64,000 nt of DNA, taken from the NCBI RefSeq assembly GCF_012328925.1, contig NZ_JAAXLS010000001.1, forward strand, positions 62,001 to 126,000, written 5' to 3'. Position numbers and translations under genes: made by a program. The notes under the pieces are model-generated. The model saw only the letters and a list, made by a program, of their open reading frames with translations, made no database searches and was not told where the DNA came from. The DNA comes from Amycolatopsis acididurans. Lineage in GTDB: Bacteria; Actinomycetota; Actinomycetes; Mycobacteriales; Pseudonocardiaceae. Shown piece by piece: positions 6,890 to 18,395 of the stretch (position 1 is the first letter of the stretch; every line of letters begins with the position of its first letter).

Positions 6890-8578
6890 ATGAGCGAGAA
6901 GCCTTTGCGTGACGAGGACGGCAATCCGATCCTCCCCGTGCGGCTGAGCAGGCGAGGCTTCCTCGTCCGCGCCGGGGCGCTCGGCCTGGCCACGATGCCG
7001 CTGGGCGCGTTCCTCGCCGCCTGCGGCCAGAGCACCGGCGACAGCGGCGCGAACGGCGAGATGGCCAAACTGCGCAAGGGCGGCACCGTCACCTTCGCGA
7101 TCGACGGCACCAACGGCGTGCTCGACCCCGCGCTCTACACGACCCTCGGCGACTGGATGGCCGTCGACTGCGTGTGCCGGGGGCTGACCACGATCGACTT
7201 CGCCTCGACCACGCCGCAGATGGCGATGGCGGAAAGCTCGAAACTGTCCGACGACGGCAAGACGCTCACGCTGACCCTGCGCCAGGGCATCACGTTCCAC
7301 GACGGTTCCGCCTTCACCGCGCAGGACTGCGTGCGCACCTTCAACCGGCAGCTCAACGACCAGGACGCCAGCCGCCCCGCCAGCTCCACCCGGCCGATGC
7401 GGGGTTCGCTCAACCGCAACGTCGCGGGCCTGCGCGCGGTGGACGAGCGCACGTTCGAGATCACGCTGAACCAGCCGGACGTGACGTTCCTGTCGCGGCT
7501 GACCGACATCGCGTGCCGCATCGTTTCGGGGGCGGCGCTGGACAAGTACGGTGCCGGCGTCGGCCAGCACCTCGTGGGCGCGGGCCCGTTCAAGCTCGTG
7601 TCGGCGGTGCCTCAGCAGGCCATCACGATGGAGGCCTACGGCGGCTACTTCGGTGGCAGCCCGCTGATCGACCGGCTGGTGCTGCAGCAGATGACCGACC
7701 CGTCCGCGCTCAACGCGGGTCTGCAAAGTGGACAGATCACGGCGTCGTCGTTCGTGGCGCACTCTTCGGCGAAGAGCCTGTCGGCCAACCCGAAGGTCAC
7801 CGTCTACAAGACGCCCCGGCTGGTCGCGATCTTCCTGCTGATGAACGTCACCGATCCGGCCCTGTCGGACATCCGGGTGCGACAGGCGGTGAACCTCTGC
7901 GTCGACCGGGCGCAGATCGCGCAGAACGCGTTCTTCGGGTACGCCGACGAGCCCAAGGGCTACCTGCTGCCCGCGGAGCATGTCGGCTACGACGAGAGCC
8001 TCGCGGACCTGTCCGCCTACGACGTCAACCGCGCCAAGCAGCTCGTCGCCGAGGCCGGTGCGACCGGGCGGGCCGTCGAGCTGATCGCGCAGAACAACAA
8101 CTGGTACCCCAAGGCCGCGCAGATCCTGGAGGAGAACCTCAAGGCCATCGGACTGGTGCCGACCGTCAAACTGTTCGATCCCGGCACGTTCTCCGGCAAG
8201 GTGTTCGATCTCAAGGCGCACCAGATCGCGCTGTGGGAACGCAACGGCTACGTGCCCGACCCGGAGGACCTGGCCAACAACATGCTGTCCTCCTCAGGCA
8301 GCTACGCCAACCGTGGCACCGGACATGCCACTTTGGACCCGGCGGTGGTCAAGCAGCTGGACTCGTTGCTGGTCAAGGGTTTGCAGACCAGCGATCCGAA
8401 CGGACGCAAGGCCGCCTACACCGAGGCGCAGCGTTTCTTCGCCGAGAAGTTCATGGCGATCTCGATGGTGGCGCACGCGCAGAACATCGTCGTGTCCAGC
8501 GCCGACCTCGGCGGGGTCAACGCCGCGGCGCTGTCCAGCCAGCGCATGCAGCTGGAGAAGGCGGGTTTCAAGCAATGA
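6890..8578 (+). CDS. Dipeptide/oligopeptide ABC transporter solute-binding lipoprotein, DppA type
   Basis: A 562-residue extracellular binding protein of the SBP_bac_5 family. The N-terminus carries a twin-arginine signal (LSRRGFLVRAG) followed by a lipobox (LAAC), so it is probably Tat-exported and lipid-anchored. Family landmarks include GGTVTFAIDG, the LTLRQGITFHDGSAFTAQD segment, and FDLKAHQIALWERNGYVPDP in the second lobe. ATG 6890 is preceded by GTGGAGG. It heads the long operon 6890-16981 with its permeases and ATPase. Such proteins bind short peptides, but many actinobacterial homologues bind other amides, so the ligand is open. Confidence 0.9.
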   Translation: MSEKPLRDEDGNPILPVRLSRRGFLVRAGALGLATMPLGAFLAACGQSTGDSGANGEMAKLRKGGTVTFAIDGTNGVLDPALYTTLGDWMAVDCVCRGLTTIDFASTTPQMAMAESSKLSDDGKTLTLTLRQGITFHDGSAFTAQDCVRTFNRQLNDQDASRPASSTRPMRGSLNRNVAGLRAVDERTFEITLNQPDVTFLSRLTDIACRIVSGAALDKYGAGVGQHLVGAGPFKLVSAVPQQAITMEAYGGYFGGSPLIDRLVLQQMTDPSALNAGLQSGQITASSFVAHSSAKSLSANPKVTVYKTPRLVAIFLLMNVTDPALSDIRVRQAVNLCVDRAQIAQNAFFGYADEPKGYLLPAEHVGYDESLADLSAYDVNRAKQLVAEAGATGRAVELIAQNNNWYPKAAQILEENLKAIGLVPTVKLFDPGTFSGKVFDLKAHQIALWERNGYVPDPEDLANNMLSSSGSYANRGTGHATLDPAVVKQLDSLLVKGLQTSDPNGRKAAYTEAQRFFAEKFMAISMVAHAQNIVVSSADLGGVNAAALSSQRMQLEKAGFKQ

Positions 8579-9420
8579 CCACGATCGCCGTAGCCGGGAG
8601 GTGGTCGCGGCGGCGCCTGGCACGTAAGCCGCTCGCGATCGCCGCCTGGGCCGTGCTCGCGCTCTACGTGGTGGTGATACTGGCCGGACCGCTGGTCGTA
8701 TCGGGCGATCCGCTCGCGCAGAGCAGCGATCAGCTGCTGCCCGCGTTCTCGCCGGGACACCTGCTCGGCACCGACGACCTCGGCCGCGACCAGCTGGTGC
8801 GGTTGCTGCACGGCGGGCAGCCGTTGCTGCTGGTCAGCGTCGCGAGCACCGCGCTGGCCGCGGTCCTGGGGTCGGCGCTGGGCATGATCGCCGGGTTCTT
8901 CGGGCGGGTGCCCGACACCGTCGTGATGCGCTCGATGGACATCGTGCTCGCGTTCCCGCTCGTGCTGGTCGCGATCCTGATGGTGGCGGTGCTGGGCGGC
9001 GGCGCCGTCAACATGATCATCGCGATCACGGTGTCACAGATCCCGTACTTCGCCCGCCTGGCACGAAATCTCACGCTGCGCGAGCGCACGCACGACTACG
9101 TCCGTTCGGCCCGGGCGCTGGGCGTGTCCGGCGGAACCGTCCTGCGGCGCGAGATCCTGCCGAACCTCACGGGGTCGTTGCTGGTGCAGGCCACCTCGAC
9201 ACTCGCGATCGCCGCGGGCCTGGCCTCGGCACTGTCGTATCTGGGACTCGGGCTCAACGCGTCCACTCCGGACTGGGGTTACATGGTGAAGGCGGGCCAG
9301 GAGTTCATGTTCTCCAACCCGGGACTGGTGCTGCAGCCCGGACTGCTCATCACGGTGTTCGCGGTGGCGTGCAACTTCGCCGGGGACGATCTCGGCGACG
9401 CATTGGGGAGCCGCAAGTGA
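8575..9420 (+). CDS. Dipeptide/oligopeptide ABC transporter permease, DppC type
   Basis: A 281-residue inner-membrane protein with about six helices. The GTDDLGRDQLVRLLHGGQ motif near residue 65 is diagnostic of DppC/OppC, and the EAA loop is seen as YVRSARALGVSGGTVLRREILPN. Its N-terminal region is short, as in DppC. ATG 8575 overlaps the preceding stop. It forms the transport channel with the DppB-type protein encoded next. Confidence 0.92.
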   Translation: MTTIAVAGRWSRRRLARKPLAIAAWAVLALYVVVILAGPLVVSGDPLAQSSDQLLPAFSPGHLLGTDDLGRDQLVRLLHGGQPLLLVSVASTALAAVLGSALGMIAGFFGRVPDTVVMRSMDIVLAFPLVLVAILMVAVLGGGAVNMIIAITVSQIPYFARLARNLTLRERTHDYVRSARALGVSGGTVLRREILPNLTGSLLVQATSTLAIAAGLASALSYLGLGLNASTPDWGYMVKAGQEFMFSNPGLVLQPGLLITVFAVACNFAGDDLGDALGSRK

Positions 9421-10481
9421 CCACCGCCGAACTGACTCCGGCCCCGCCCCGCCGCGGCAGCACGCTGGTGCGCTCGCCGGTCCTGCGCCGCCTGCTGCTC
9501 GTGCCGGTGATCGCCTTCGTGGTCGTCGTGGTGGTGTTCTTCGTGGTCCGCGCGCTGCCCGGCGACGCGGCGCAACAGCTCACCGCGACCATGAACGGCG
9601 CCACGCCCGAGGACATCGCGCAAGTGCGGCAGAGCCTGGGCCTCGACGGCTCCCTCGCCGGCCAGTTCTGGGCCTACCTCGACGGGCTGGTGCACCTGCG
9701 GCTCGGATCGTCGTTCTACTCCGGACGCGAGGTCGCCGATCTGCTCGGCAGCGCACTGCCGGTGACCATCGAACTGGCCGTCGCCGCCGCGCTCGTCTCC
9801 ACCGTCGTCGGCGTGCTGACCGGGATTCTCGCCGCCCGCCACCGCGACACCTGGATCGACTCGGTCATCCGCGGTGGCGCGACCATCGGATTCAGCCTGC
9901 CCTGGTTCGCGCTCGCGGTGCTCGCGATCGTGGTGTTCGGGGTGTGGCTGGAGTGGCTGCCGATCTTCGGGCGGCTGCCCAATACCGTGGACTACCAGCC
10001 CACAACGGGTTTCGTGCTGATCGACGCGATCGGGCAAGGCAGGTTCGATCTGCTCGGCCCGTGGCTGCGGCATCTCGCGCTGCCCGCGCTGACCCTGGCC
10101 GCCACCAGCGCCGGGTTCGTCTGCCGGATCACCAGGGAGGCCTACCTCACCGCGTCCGCGCAGGGTTTCGTGCGGACCGCCCGGATGAAGGGGCTGCCGG
10201 AGCGGCGCATCGCGCTCGGGCACGTGCTGCGCAACGCCTCGGTGCCCATCCTCACCGTGTCCGGCCTGCAGTTCGGTTCGCTGCTGGGCGGCGCGGTCAT
10301 CACCGAGACGGTGTTCTCCTACCCGGGTGTCGGGAGCCTGCTCGTGGAGGCGGTCAACCGGCGCGACTACTTCCTGGTGCAGGGCGCCGCGCTCGCGATC
10401 GGGCTGATGTTCACGCTCGTCAACGCGATCGTGGATCTCGCCGTGCTGGCTATCGATCCGAGGACTCGCCGTGCCCACTGA
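9417..10481 (+). CDS. Dipeptide/oligopeptide ABC transporter permease, DppB type
   Basis: A 354-residue permease. It has the usual first helix, a periplasmic region with the LPGDAAQQ and QVRQSLGLDGS segments, and the EAA loop FVRTARMKGLPERRIALGHVLRN. The ending VFSYPGVGSLLVEAVNRRDY is a DppB/OppB hallmark. GTG 9417 overlaps the DppC stop by 4 bp. The C-before-B gene order is reversed relative to the common dppABCDF order. Confidence 0.92.
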   Translation: MTTAELTPAPPRRGSTLVRSPVLRRLLLVPVIAFVVVVVVFFVVRALPGDAAQQLTATMNGATPEDIAQVRQSLGLDGSLAGQFWAYLDGLVHLRLGSSFYSGREVADLLGSALPVTIELAVAAALVSTVVGVLTGILAARHRDTWIDSVIRGGATIGFSLPWFALAVLAIVVFGVWLEWLPIFGRLPNTVDYQPTTGFVLIDAIGQGRFDLLGPWLRHLALPALTLAATSAGFVCRITREAYLTASAQGFVRTARMKGLPERRIALGHVLRNASVPILTVSGLQFGSLLGGAVITETVFSYPGVGSLLVEAVNRRDYFLVQGAALAIGLMFTLVNAIVDLAVLAIDPRTRRAH

Positions 10482-10491
10482 TGGAGGACCG

Positions 10492-11528
<1,037 letters not shown>

Positions 11529-11532
<4 letters not shown>

Positions 11533-12314
11533 TCATCGACGCCTACAACACGGCTCAGAACGTGCGGGGCCGCTCGGACTACCTCACCGGGGTGCGGCCC
11601 GGCGAACAACCGCCGCCGCACATCCCGTTCGATCCGGGACGGCTGCTGGAGCGGATGGACGCGGCCGGCGTGGACAAGGCGATGGTGTGCTCGCTCGCGC
11701 AGCGCATCGAGAACGACTTCATCATCGAGCTGACCGCGAAGTTCCCCGACCGGCTGTTCGGCTTCGGGCAGGTGCGCCCGCAGGACGACGACGCGCTGGA
11801 CGAAGTCGAGCGGATCGCGGCGGCCGGGCTGCCGGGGCTGAAGCTGCATCCGACGTTGCACGGCTACTTCGCCTCCGACCACGGGCTGCTCGACCCGGTG
11901 TTCCGGATCTGCCGCGAGCACGGGCTCATCGTGCTGATCAACGCACTCGACGACCCGTTCTGCCATCCGATGGCCATCGAAGAGGTCGCCAAGGGCTTCC
12001 CCGAGGTGCCGACGATCATCGCGCACATGGGTGCGGTGTGGAACGTGCCCGACGCGATCACCGTCGCCGAGCGCAACCCCAGCATCTACCTCGACACGTC
12101 CGCGACGCTGCTGTCCGATGTGCGGCGCGCGTACGGGCGGCTGGGACCGGAGAAGATCCTGATGGGCACCGAATGGCCGGGCCACGATTTCGACCTGGAG
12201 CGAATGAAGATCGCCAAGGCGATCACCGACGACGCCGACCGCGCGCTCGTCGAGGGCGGGAATATGGCAAGGCTGCTGGGGATGGCCGATGGAGGCACCT
12301 GTGATCCACAATGA
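11529..12314 (+). CDS. Amidohydrolase family 2 protein lacking the N-terminal HxH motif
   Basis: A 261-residue TIM-barrel hydrolase of the COG2159 type. Core landmarks are LPGLKLHPTLHGYF, VPTIIAHMGAV, an IYLDTSATL strand and KILMGTEWPGHDFD. The usual DxHxH metal pair at the N-terminus is replaced by IDAYNTAQN, and the late Asp ligand appears as Glu (GTEWP), so metal binding may differ from the family norm. TTG 11529 overlaps the DppD stop. It lies between the importer and the creatininase-family gene, which points to hydrolysis or decarboxylation of an imported compound. A non-catalytic role is also possible. Confidence 0.7.
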
Positions 12315-13158
12315 CGAAGTCCCGGTCACAGGGGCCGGCCGGGTGCGGGTGTCCCGCAATACTCCGCGTGAGCCCGAGGTTTCTCCTGAGCTGGCAAAGG
12401 AATTGGGCGGCAGCGGAGCACCCGTGCGCTGGGAGCGGCTGACCGCGCCCGAGGCGGCGGAGGTGGTCGGGGCCCGCGACGCCGCGATCATCCCGGTCGG
12501 TGCGACCGAGCAACACGGGCAGCACATGGCGATGTGCGTCGACACGACCGTCGCCAACCACGTCGCGCTGGGGGTGTCCGCGCTGACCGGTGTGCCCGTG
12601 GTGCCGCCGCTGTGCTACGGCGTGTCCGGCTCGCACGGATCGTTCCCCGGCACCATCGCGCTGCGCCCGGAGACGATGATCATGCTGGTCGAGGACGTCG
12701 TGGATTCCCTGTACGCCAGCGGGATCCGGCAGTTCATCCTGCTCAACGGGCACACCTGGAACAGCGGCTCGCTCGACGTCTCCGCCGAGAAGCTGCGCAC
12801 CCGCTACGACGACGTCCGTGTCCGGTATCTGGCCTACGTCACCATGTACCCGGGGTCCGAAGTGGACGGACGGGTCACCTACGGGCGGGCGCTCATGCAC
12901 GCCAACTTCTTCGAGACCTCCCTCATGCTGCACATCGATCCGGACGCGGTGCACATGGATCGGGTGGTCTCGCTGACCGACACCGACAGCTTCTGGGACT
13001 ACCGCACCGATCAGGTCAGCCGCAGCGGTGTCTGGGGCAGGGAAATCGACCAGGCCACCGCCGCGCACGGTGCGGCCGAGGCGGCGCGGTGCATCGAGAC
13101 GACGGCGCGGGCCGTGGCCGCCGCGGTGGCGGAGCCGTGGCCGGAACCGAGGGGGTGA
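12301..13158 (+). CDS. Creatininase-family amidohydrolase
   Basis: A 285-residue enzyme of the creatininase fold. The metal and active-site motifs are IPVGATEQHGQHM near residue 64, the YGVSGSHGSFPGTIAL segment and LLNGHTWNSGS, followed by an acidic ligand region around HANFFETSLM. The family includes creatinine amidohydrolase, formamide hydrolases of flavin and deazaflavin biosynthesis, and mycofactocin MftE. GTG 12301 is preferred because GGAGG at 12290 is well placed for it; ATG 12289 is in frame but has no site. The adjacent sarcosine-oxidase-like domain makes a creatinine-to-sarcosine theme tempting, but no creatinase is present. Confidence 0.8.
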   Translation: MIHNDEVPVTGAGRVRVSRNTPREPEVSPELAKELGGSGAPVRWERLTAPEAAEVVGARDAAIIPVGATEQHGQHMAMCVDTTVANHVALGVSALTGVPVVPPLCYGVSGSHGSFPGTIALRPETMIMLVEDVVDSLYASGIRQFILLNGHTWNSGSLDVSAEKLRTRYDDVRVRYLAYVTMYPGSEVDGRVTYGRALMHANFFETSLMLHIDPDAVHMDRVVSLTDTDSFWDYRTDQVSRSGVWGREIDQATAAHGAAEAARCIETTARAVAAAVAEPWPEPRG

Positions 13159-13160
13159 CC

Positions 13161-14602
<1,442 letters not shown>

Positions 14603-14606
<4 letters not shown>

Positions 14607-16981
14607 GCGCCGCGGACGGGGTGGACGTCGCCGCCGAACGGGCCAGAACACCCGGCGCCACCACCGGACATCACTTCAACGCCGCGGGCGCGGCGCTGCC
14701 CGCCGCGAGCACGGTTGCGACCGTCGTCGCCCATCTGGAACTGGAAACCGCGATCGGCGGATACGAGGCGGCTTGGCAGGCCGCACCCCGGCTGGAGGGC
14801 GTCTACCGCCTGGCGGCCTCGGCGATCGGCGCGCACGAGGACGAGATCGCGCTCGTGGAGAGCGCGACCGCGGGCTGGCAGCGCGCGGTCGCGGCGCTGC
14901 GCCTGCGGCCCGGTGACCGGGTGCTGGCCGCGCGGTCCAGTTACGTCAGCAGCGCGCTGCAACTGCTGGCGCTGGAGCGTGAGACCGGCATCGCCGTGGA
15001 ACTGCTCGACCTCGCGCCCGATGGCGGCGTCGACCTCGACTCGCTGGACCGGTCGCTGCGCCGCGGCCCCGTCGCACTGGTCACCGCGGCGCACGTGCCG
15101 ACCTCGTCGGGACTGGTCGAGCCGGTCGAGCAGATCGGCGCAGCGTGCCGGGCCGCCGGGGTGCCGTTCCTGCTCGACGCCACCCAGTCCGTGGGGCAGC
15201 TCGACGTGGACGTGCGGCGCATCGGGTGCGATCTGCTGGTCTCGACCGGCCGCAAGTTCCTGCGCGGGCCGCGCGGGACGGGACTGCTCTACGCCTCGGC
15301 CGGAATCACCGACCGGCTGGCGCCGGTGTCGCCCGACGTGCGGGGCGCGCGGTGGATCCGGGAACGCGACTGGACGGTCGCGCCCGGCGCCCGCCGTTTC
15401 GAGCTGTGGGAGGCCGCGCACGCGCTGCGTCTCGGGCTCGGCGCCGCCCTCGCTGACTTCGCCGCGCTGGGCGGCGCGACGGTCGCGCACCGGATCGCGA
15501 GCCTCGGCAGCAGGATCCGCGCCGAGCTGTCCGAAGTAGACGGTGTGCGGGTCGTGGACCCGGCCGCCGCGGGCGGCGGCATCGTGACCTTCGAGGTGCC
15601 GGGAATTCCGGCCGAGCGGGTGCAGGCGGAGCTGTCCGCGCGCGGCGTGCACCTGGTGTCGGTGCCCGCTTCGCACGGCCGCTGGGATCTCGGTGCGCGG
15701 GAGCTGCCCGCGGTGCTGCGCGCGTCGGCGCATGTCTACAACGACGACACCGATGTCTACGCCCTCGTCGAGGCCGTGCGTGAGGTGGCGCGGGACCGGC
15801 CGAAGCAGGCGCGCGTGGTCGCGCCAGCCGAACCGGATCCCTTCTCCCGGCTCGTTCCCGGCGGCGGCAGGCCGGTGCCCGAGGTGTTCGACGCGGTCGT
15901 CGTCGGGCTCGGCGTGCACGGCCGCGCGACCCTGCACGAGCTGGCCCGGCGCGGGCTGCGCGTGGCCGGGCTGGAGCGGTTCCGGCTGGGCCACGAGCGC
16001 GGTTCCTCGCACGGTGCCACCAGGATGATCCGCCGCGCCTACCCGAACCCGGTCTGGGACCCGCTGGTCGAGGACGCCTACGAGGCCTGGACCCGGCTCG
16101 AACGCGACTCCGGCGTTTCCTTGGTCCGGACCACTGGCGGCCTGTACGCCCGGCCACCCGCGGGACCGGCCGCGCTGCGCGGACCCGGCTGTACCGAGGT
16201 CGATGCGGGCGAGGCCGCGAAGTTGATGCCCGCGCTGCGGCTGGCCGAGGGCTGGAGCGCGGTGTACGACCCGGCCGCCGGCGTGCTCGACGCCGAGGCC
16301 GCGATGCGGGTTCAGCTCGATCTCGCCACGGCCGCGGGTGCCGAGGTGCGGGAGCGGGAACCGGTGCTGCAGTGGCAGTACGAGGGCGACCTGATCGCGG
16401 TGCACACGCCCCGCGAGCGGCTGCTGACCCGCAACCTGGTGGTGTGCGCAGGCCCGTGGCTGGGCAGCCTGCTGCCGGAGTTCGCCGGGGAGCTGAGGCC
16501 CACGCGAATCGTCAACGCCTACTTCCCCGGCGCGGCACCGGAGGCGTTCGGCCCGCCGCGGCTGGGCGCGTTCTCGGCCGAACTGCCCGAGGGGCTGGCC
16601 TACGGCATCCCGGCGCTGGACGGGCGCGGGGTCAAGCTCGGCCTCGACAGCGGCCCGGCGATCGACCCGGACGACCCCGCCGGACCCGCGACGGCGGCCG
16701 AACTCGGCCTGCTCACGTCGATCGCGGCGCGCCTGCTGCCCGGCGCCGGAGCGGTGGGGGAGCACCTGACCTGCCGCTACACGATGACCGGTGACCGGCG
16801 GTTCCTCGTCGGCCCGGTGCCGGAGCGGCCGGGCGTGTTCGTGGCGAGCGCCTGCTCGGGGCACGGCTTCAAGTTCGCCCCGGCGCTCGGTGCGGCGCTG
16901 GCGGATCTGATCACCGGCCGGGACCGCGACGATCTCGCCTTCCTGTCACCGGCCCGGCTGCCCGTCAAGGGTGTGGCATGA
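14603..16981 (+). CDS. Fusion: class V PLP aminotransferase + monomeric-sarcosine-oxidase-like FAD oxidase
   Basis: A 792-residue two-domain protein in one uninterrupted frame. Residues about 20-395 form an aminotransferase class V fold (SufS/EgtE-like), with LDATQSVGQ (PLP Asp) and the PLP lysine in STGRKFLRGPRG at K218. A short linker (about 398-428) leads to an FAD oxidase with VVVGLGVHG at about 433-440, HERGSSHGATRMIRRAY at about 464-480 and TCRYTMTGDRRF. That last segment keeps the Cys (C724) that covalently binds FAD in monomeric sarcosine oxidase, and SACSGHGFKFAP follows. GTG 14603 overlaps the aldehyde dehydrogenase stop. Likely chemistry is PLP-dependent C-N or C-S cleavage coupled to oxidation of a secondary amine; the substrate is unknown. 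Confidence 0.85.
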
Positions 16982-16986
16982 GTGGC

Positions 16987-17667
16987 TCAGGGGCGGAAGA
17001 CCGTGTGGGAGCGGCGTTCGTACCAGGCGGCGAGGTGTTCGCCCGAGGAGATGATGTGCGCGTGCATCGCCTCCCGGGCGCGTGCCGTGTCGCCGGCGGC
17101 GAGCGCTTCGATGATCTCGTCGTGCTGGGCGACGTTCTCCCGCCGGTGCCGCTCGCTGCCCGCCAGTGCGAGCGAGGACACGTTGCGCGGGAAGCTTTCG
17201 TTGATGCGGGACACCATCGCGGTCAGCCACTCGTTGTCGGCCGCGGTGCAGATGATGGTGTGGAACGAGTCGTTGGCGGCCTGGGTCTGGTCCGATCCGC
17301 CCTCCAGCGCCGCGCGGAGCACGTCGTTGTTCTCGCCGAGCGTGCGCAGCTGGGCGCGCGTGATGCGTTCCGCCGCGCGGCGGGCCGCCATGCCCTCCAG
17401 TTCGGCGCGGACCTCGTAGGCCTGGCGCACCTCCCACGGCGCCGGCACCCTGATCACCGCGCCACGGTTGGGCAGCACCTCGATCAGCCCGCCGCTTTGC
17501 AGCTGCCGCAACGCTTCCCGGATGGGGGTGCGGCTCACGCCGAACTCCGCGGCGAGCGCGGACTGCCGCAACGGCGTGCCGATGGCGAACTCGCCACTCA
17601 TGATGCGCGCCCGGATGTTCGCGGCGATCTCGTCGACGAGCGATTCGTCGGCCTGCTGGGGTGGCAT
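16987..17667 (-). CDS. GntR-family regulator, FadR/FCD type (proposed regulator of 2.9-24.6 kb region)
   Basis: A 226-residue regulator. The winged helix is clear: ANIRARIMSGEFAIGTPLRQ, then LAAEFGVSRTPIREALRQLQ and the wing VLPNRGAVIRV. The C-terminal all-helical FCD effector domain carries the expected metal-binding histidines (NDSFHTII, QHDEII, AHIISSGEH). ATG 17667 is preferred; the longer open frame upstream has no family similarity. It is divergent from the cyclase gene, and the 74-bp gap holds an operator pair of the same type found before three other transcription units. It ends 6 bp from the end of the upstream operon. Confidence 0.9.
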   Translation of the reverse strand: MPPQQADESLVDEIAANIRARIMSGEFAIGTPLRQSALAAEFGVSRTPIREALRQLQSGGLIEVLPNRGAVIRVPAPWEVRQAYEVRAELEGMAARRAAERITRAQLRTLGENNDVLRAALEGGSDQTQAANDSFHTIICTAADNEWLTAMVSRINESFPRNVSSLALAGSERHRRENVAQHDEIIEALAAGDTARAREAMHAHIISSGEHLAAWYERRSHTVFRP

Positions 17668-17696
17668 GAAGTCGCGACCAGTCCTTCCGGAATTGC

Positions 17697-17726
17697 TGGA
17701 TCCAAAATTTGTCGGTTCGTATCCAA
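17697..17726. promoter_or_regulatory. Operator-like GGATCC/GTATCC pair 4 at the GntR gene
   Basis: CTGGATCCAA (core 17698) and TCGTATCCAA (core 17719) are 21 bp apart in the divergent region between the GntR gene (start 17667) and the cyclase gene (start 17742). The second copy ends just before the AGGAGG ribosome binding site at 17729. Autoregulation plus control of the 17742-24592 operon is the natural reading. Confidence 0.6.
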
Positions 17727-17741
17727 TTAGGAGGATAGCCC

Positions 17742-18395
17742 GTGCACCTCGACCCTGAAAAGGCGCTGGACATTTCCGTCCCCATCCACCCGGGGATGCT
17801 GCACTGGGGCAGGCGGCCCGAGATCGAGATCGTCGAGTCACGGTCGCAGGGCCTGCCCTCGAATGTCAGCCGGTGGCGCATCGGGGCCCATACCGGTACC
17901 CATATCGACGCGCCGGCGCATTTCGTCGACGGTGGGAAGACGGTAGACCAGCTCGACCTGGCCGCGCTGATGGGCCCGGCCCGGGTGCTGGACCTGACCG
18001 GCGTCGAGCACGCCATCACCGCGGCCGCCCTCGAACGCGCGGGACTCGGCGACGAGGGCCGCGTCCTGCTCAAGACGAGCAACTCCGCGACCGTGCTGCG
18101 CTCGCCGTGGAAGTCCCCTTCCTGGGTGGGTCTCGCGCCGGACGGCGCCCGGCTGCTGATCGAGGCGGGGGTGCGGATGGCCGCGATCGACTACCTCTCG
18201 ATCGAGGACACCGACCACACCACGCACTGGGAAACGCACCAGCTCCTGTGCGGCGCCGGGGTGCTGATCCTGGAGGTGGCCGACCTGCTGCACGCCGAGC
18301 CCGGCGTGTACTGGCAGCTCTCGCAGCCGATCCCGTTGCAGGGCGCGGAAGCCGCGCCCGCCCCGACCCTGTTGTTCCCGATGGACCAGGCATGA
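17742..18395 (+). CDS. Cyclase-family hydrolase (kynurenine-formamidase-like)
   Basis: A 217-residue protein of the cyclase/KynB fold. The signature HTGTHIDAPAHFVDG near residue 48 supplies the metal ligands, and a later IDYLSIEDTDHTTHWETH segment carries the remaining His/Glu residues. Members hydrolyse N-formylkynurenine, isatin or other N-acyl and cyclic amides. GTG 17742 follows AGGAGG. It is the first gene of an operon that also contains gamma-glutamyltransferase-like, copper amine oxidase, Rieske and glutamine-synthetase-like genes. Opening a ring or removing an acyl group from a nitrogen compound would fit; N-formylkynurenine itself is unlikely because no other kynurenine genes are present. 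Confidence 0.8.
   Translation: MHLDPEKALDISVPIHPGMLHWGRRPEIEIVESRSQGLPSNVSRWRIGAHTGTHIDAPAHFVDGGKTVDQLDLAALMGPARVLDLTGVEHAITAAALERAGLGDEGRVLLKTSNSATVLRSPWKSPSWVGLAPDGARLLIEAGVRMAAIDYLSIEDTDHTTHWETHQLLCGAGVLILEVADLLHAEPGVYWQLSQPIPLQGAEAAPAPTLLFPMDQA

Noticed and set aside
5930..8221. A 763-codon open frame on the minus strand
   Set aside because: It lies opposite the MBL-fold and solute-binding-protein genes, is rich in Arg, Gly and His with no domain, and is explained by high third-position GC in the real genes.
12289..13158. Creatinine degradation pathway (creatininase, creatinase, sarcosine oxidase)
   Set aside because: A creatininase-family protein and a sarcosine-oxidase domain are present, but no creatinase; both families have many other functions.
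15350..15357. Isolated GGATCC sites inside coding regions
   Set aside because: They lack a partner hexamer 20-21 bp away and the AT-rich flanks of the four intergenic sets.
17742..18395. Tryptophan-kynurenine pathway
   Set aside because: The cyclase fold also serves many other amide hydrolases, and no tryptophan dioxygenase or kynureninase gene is nearby.
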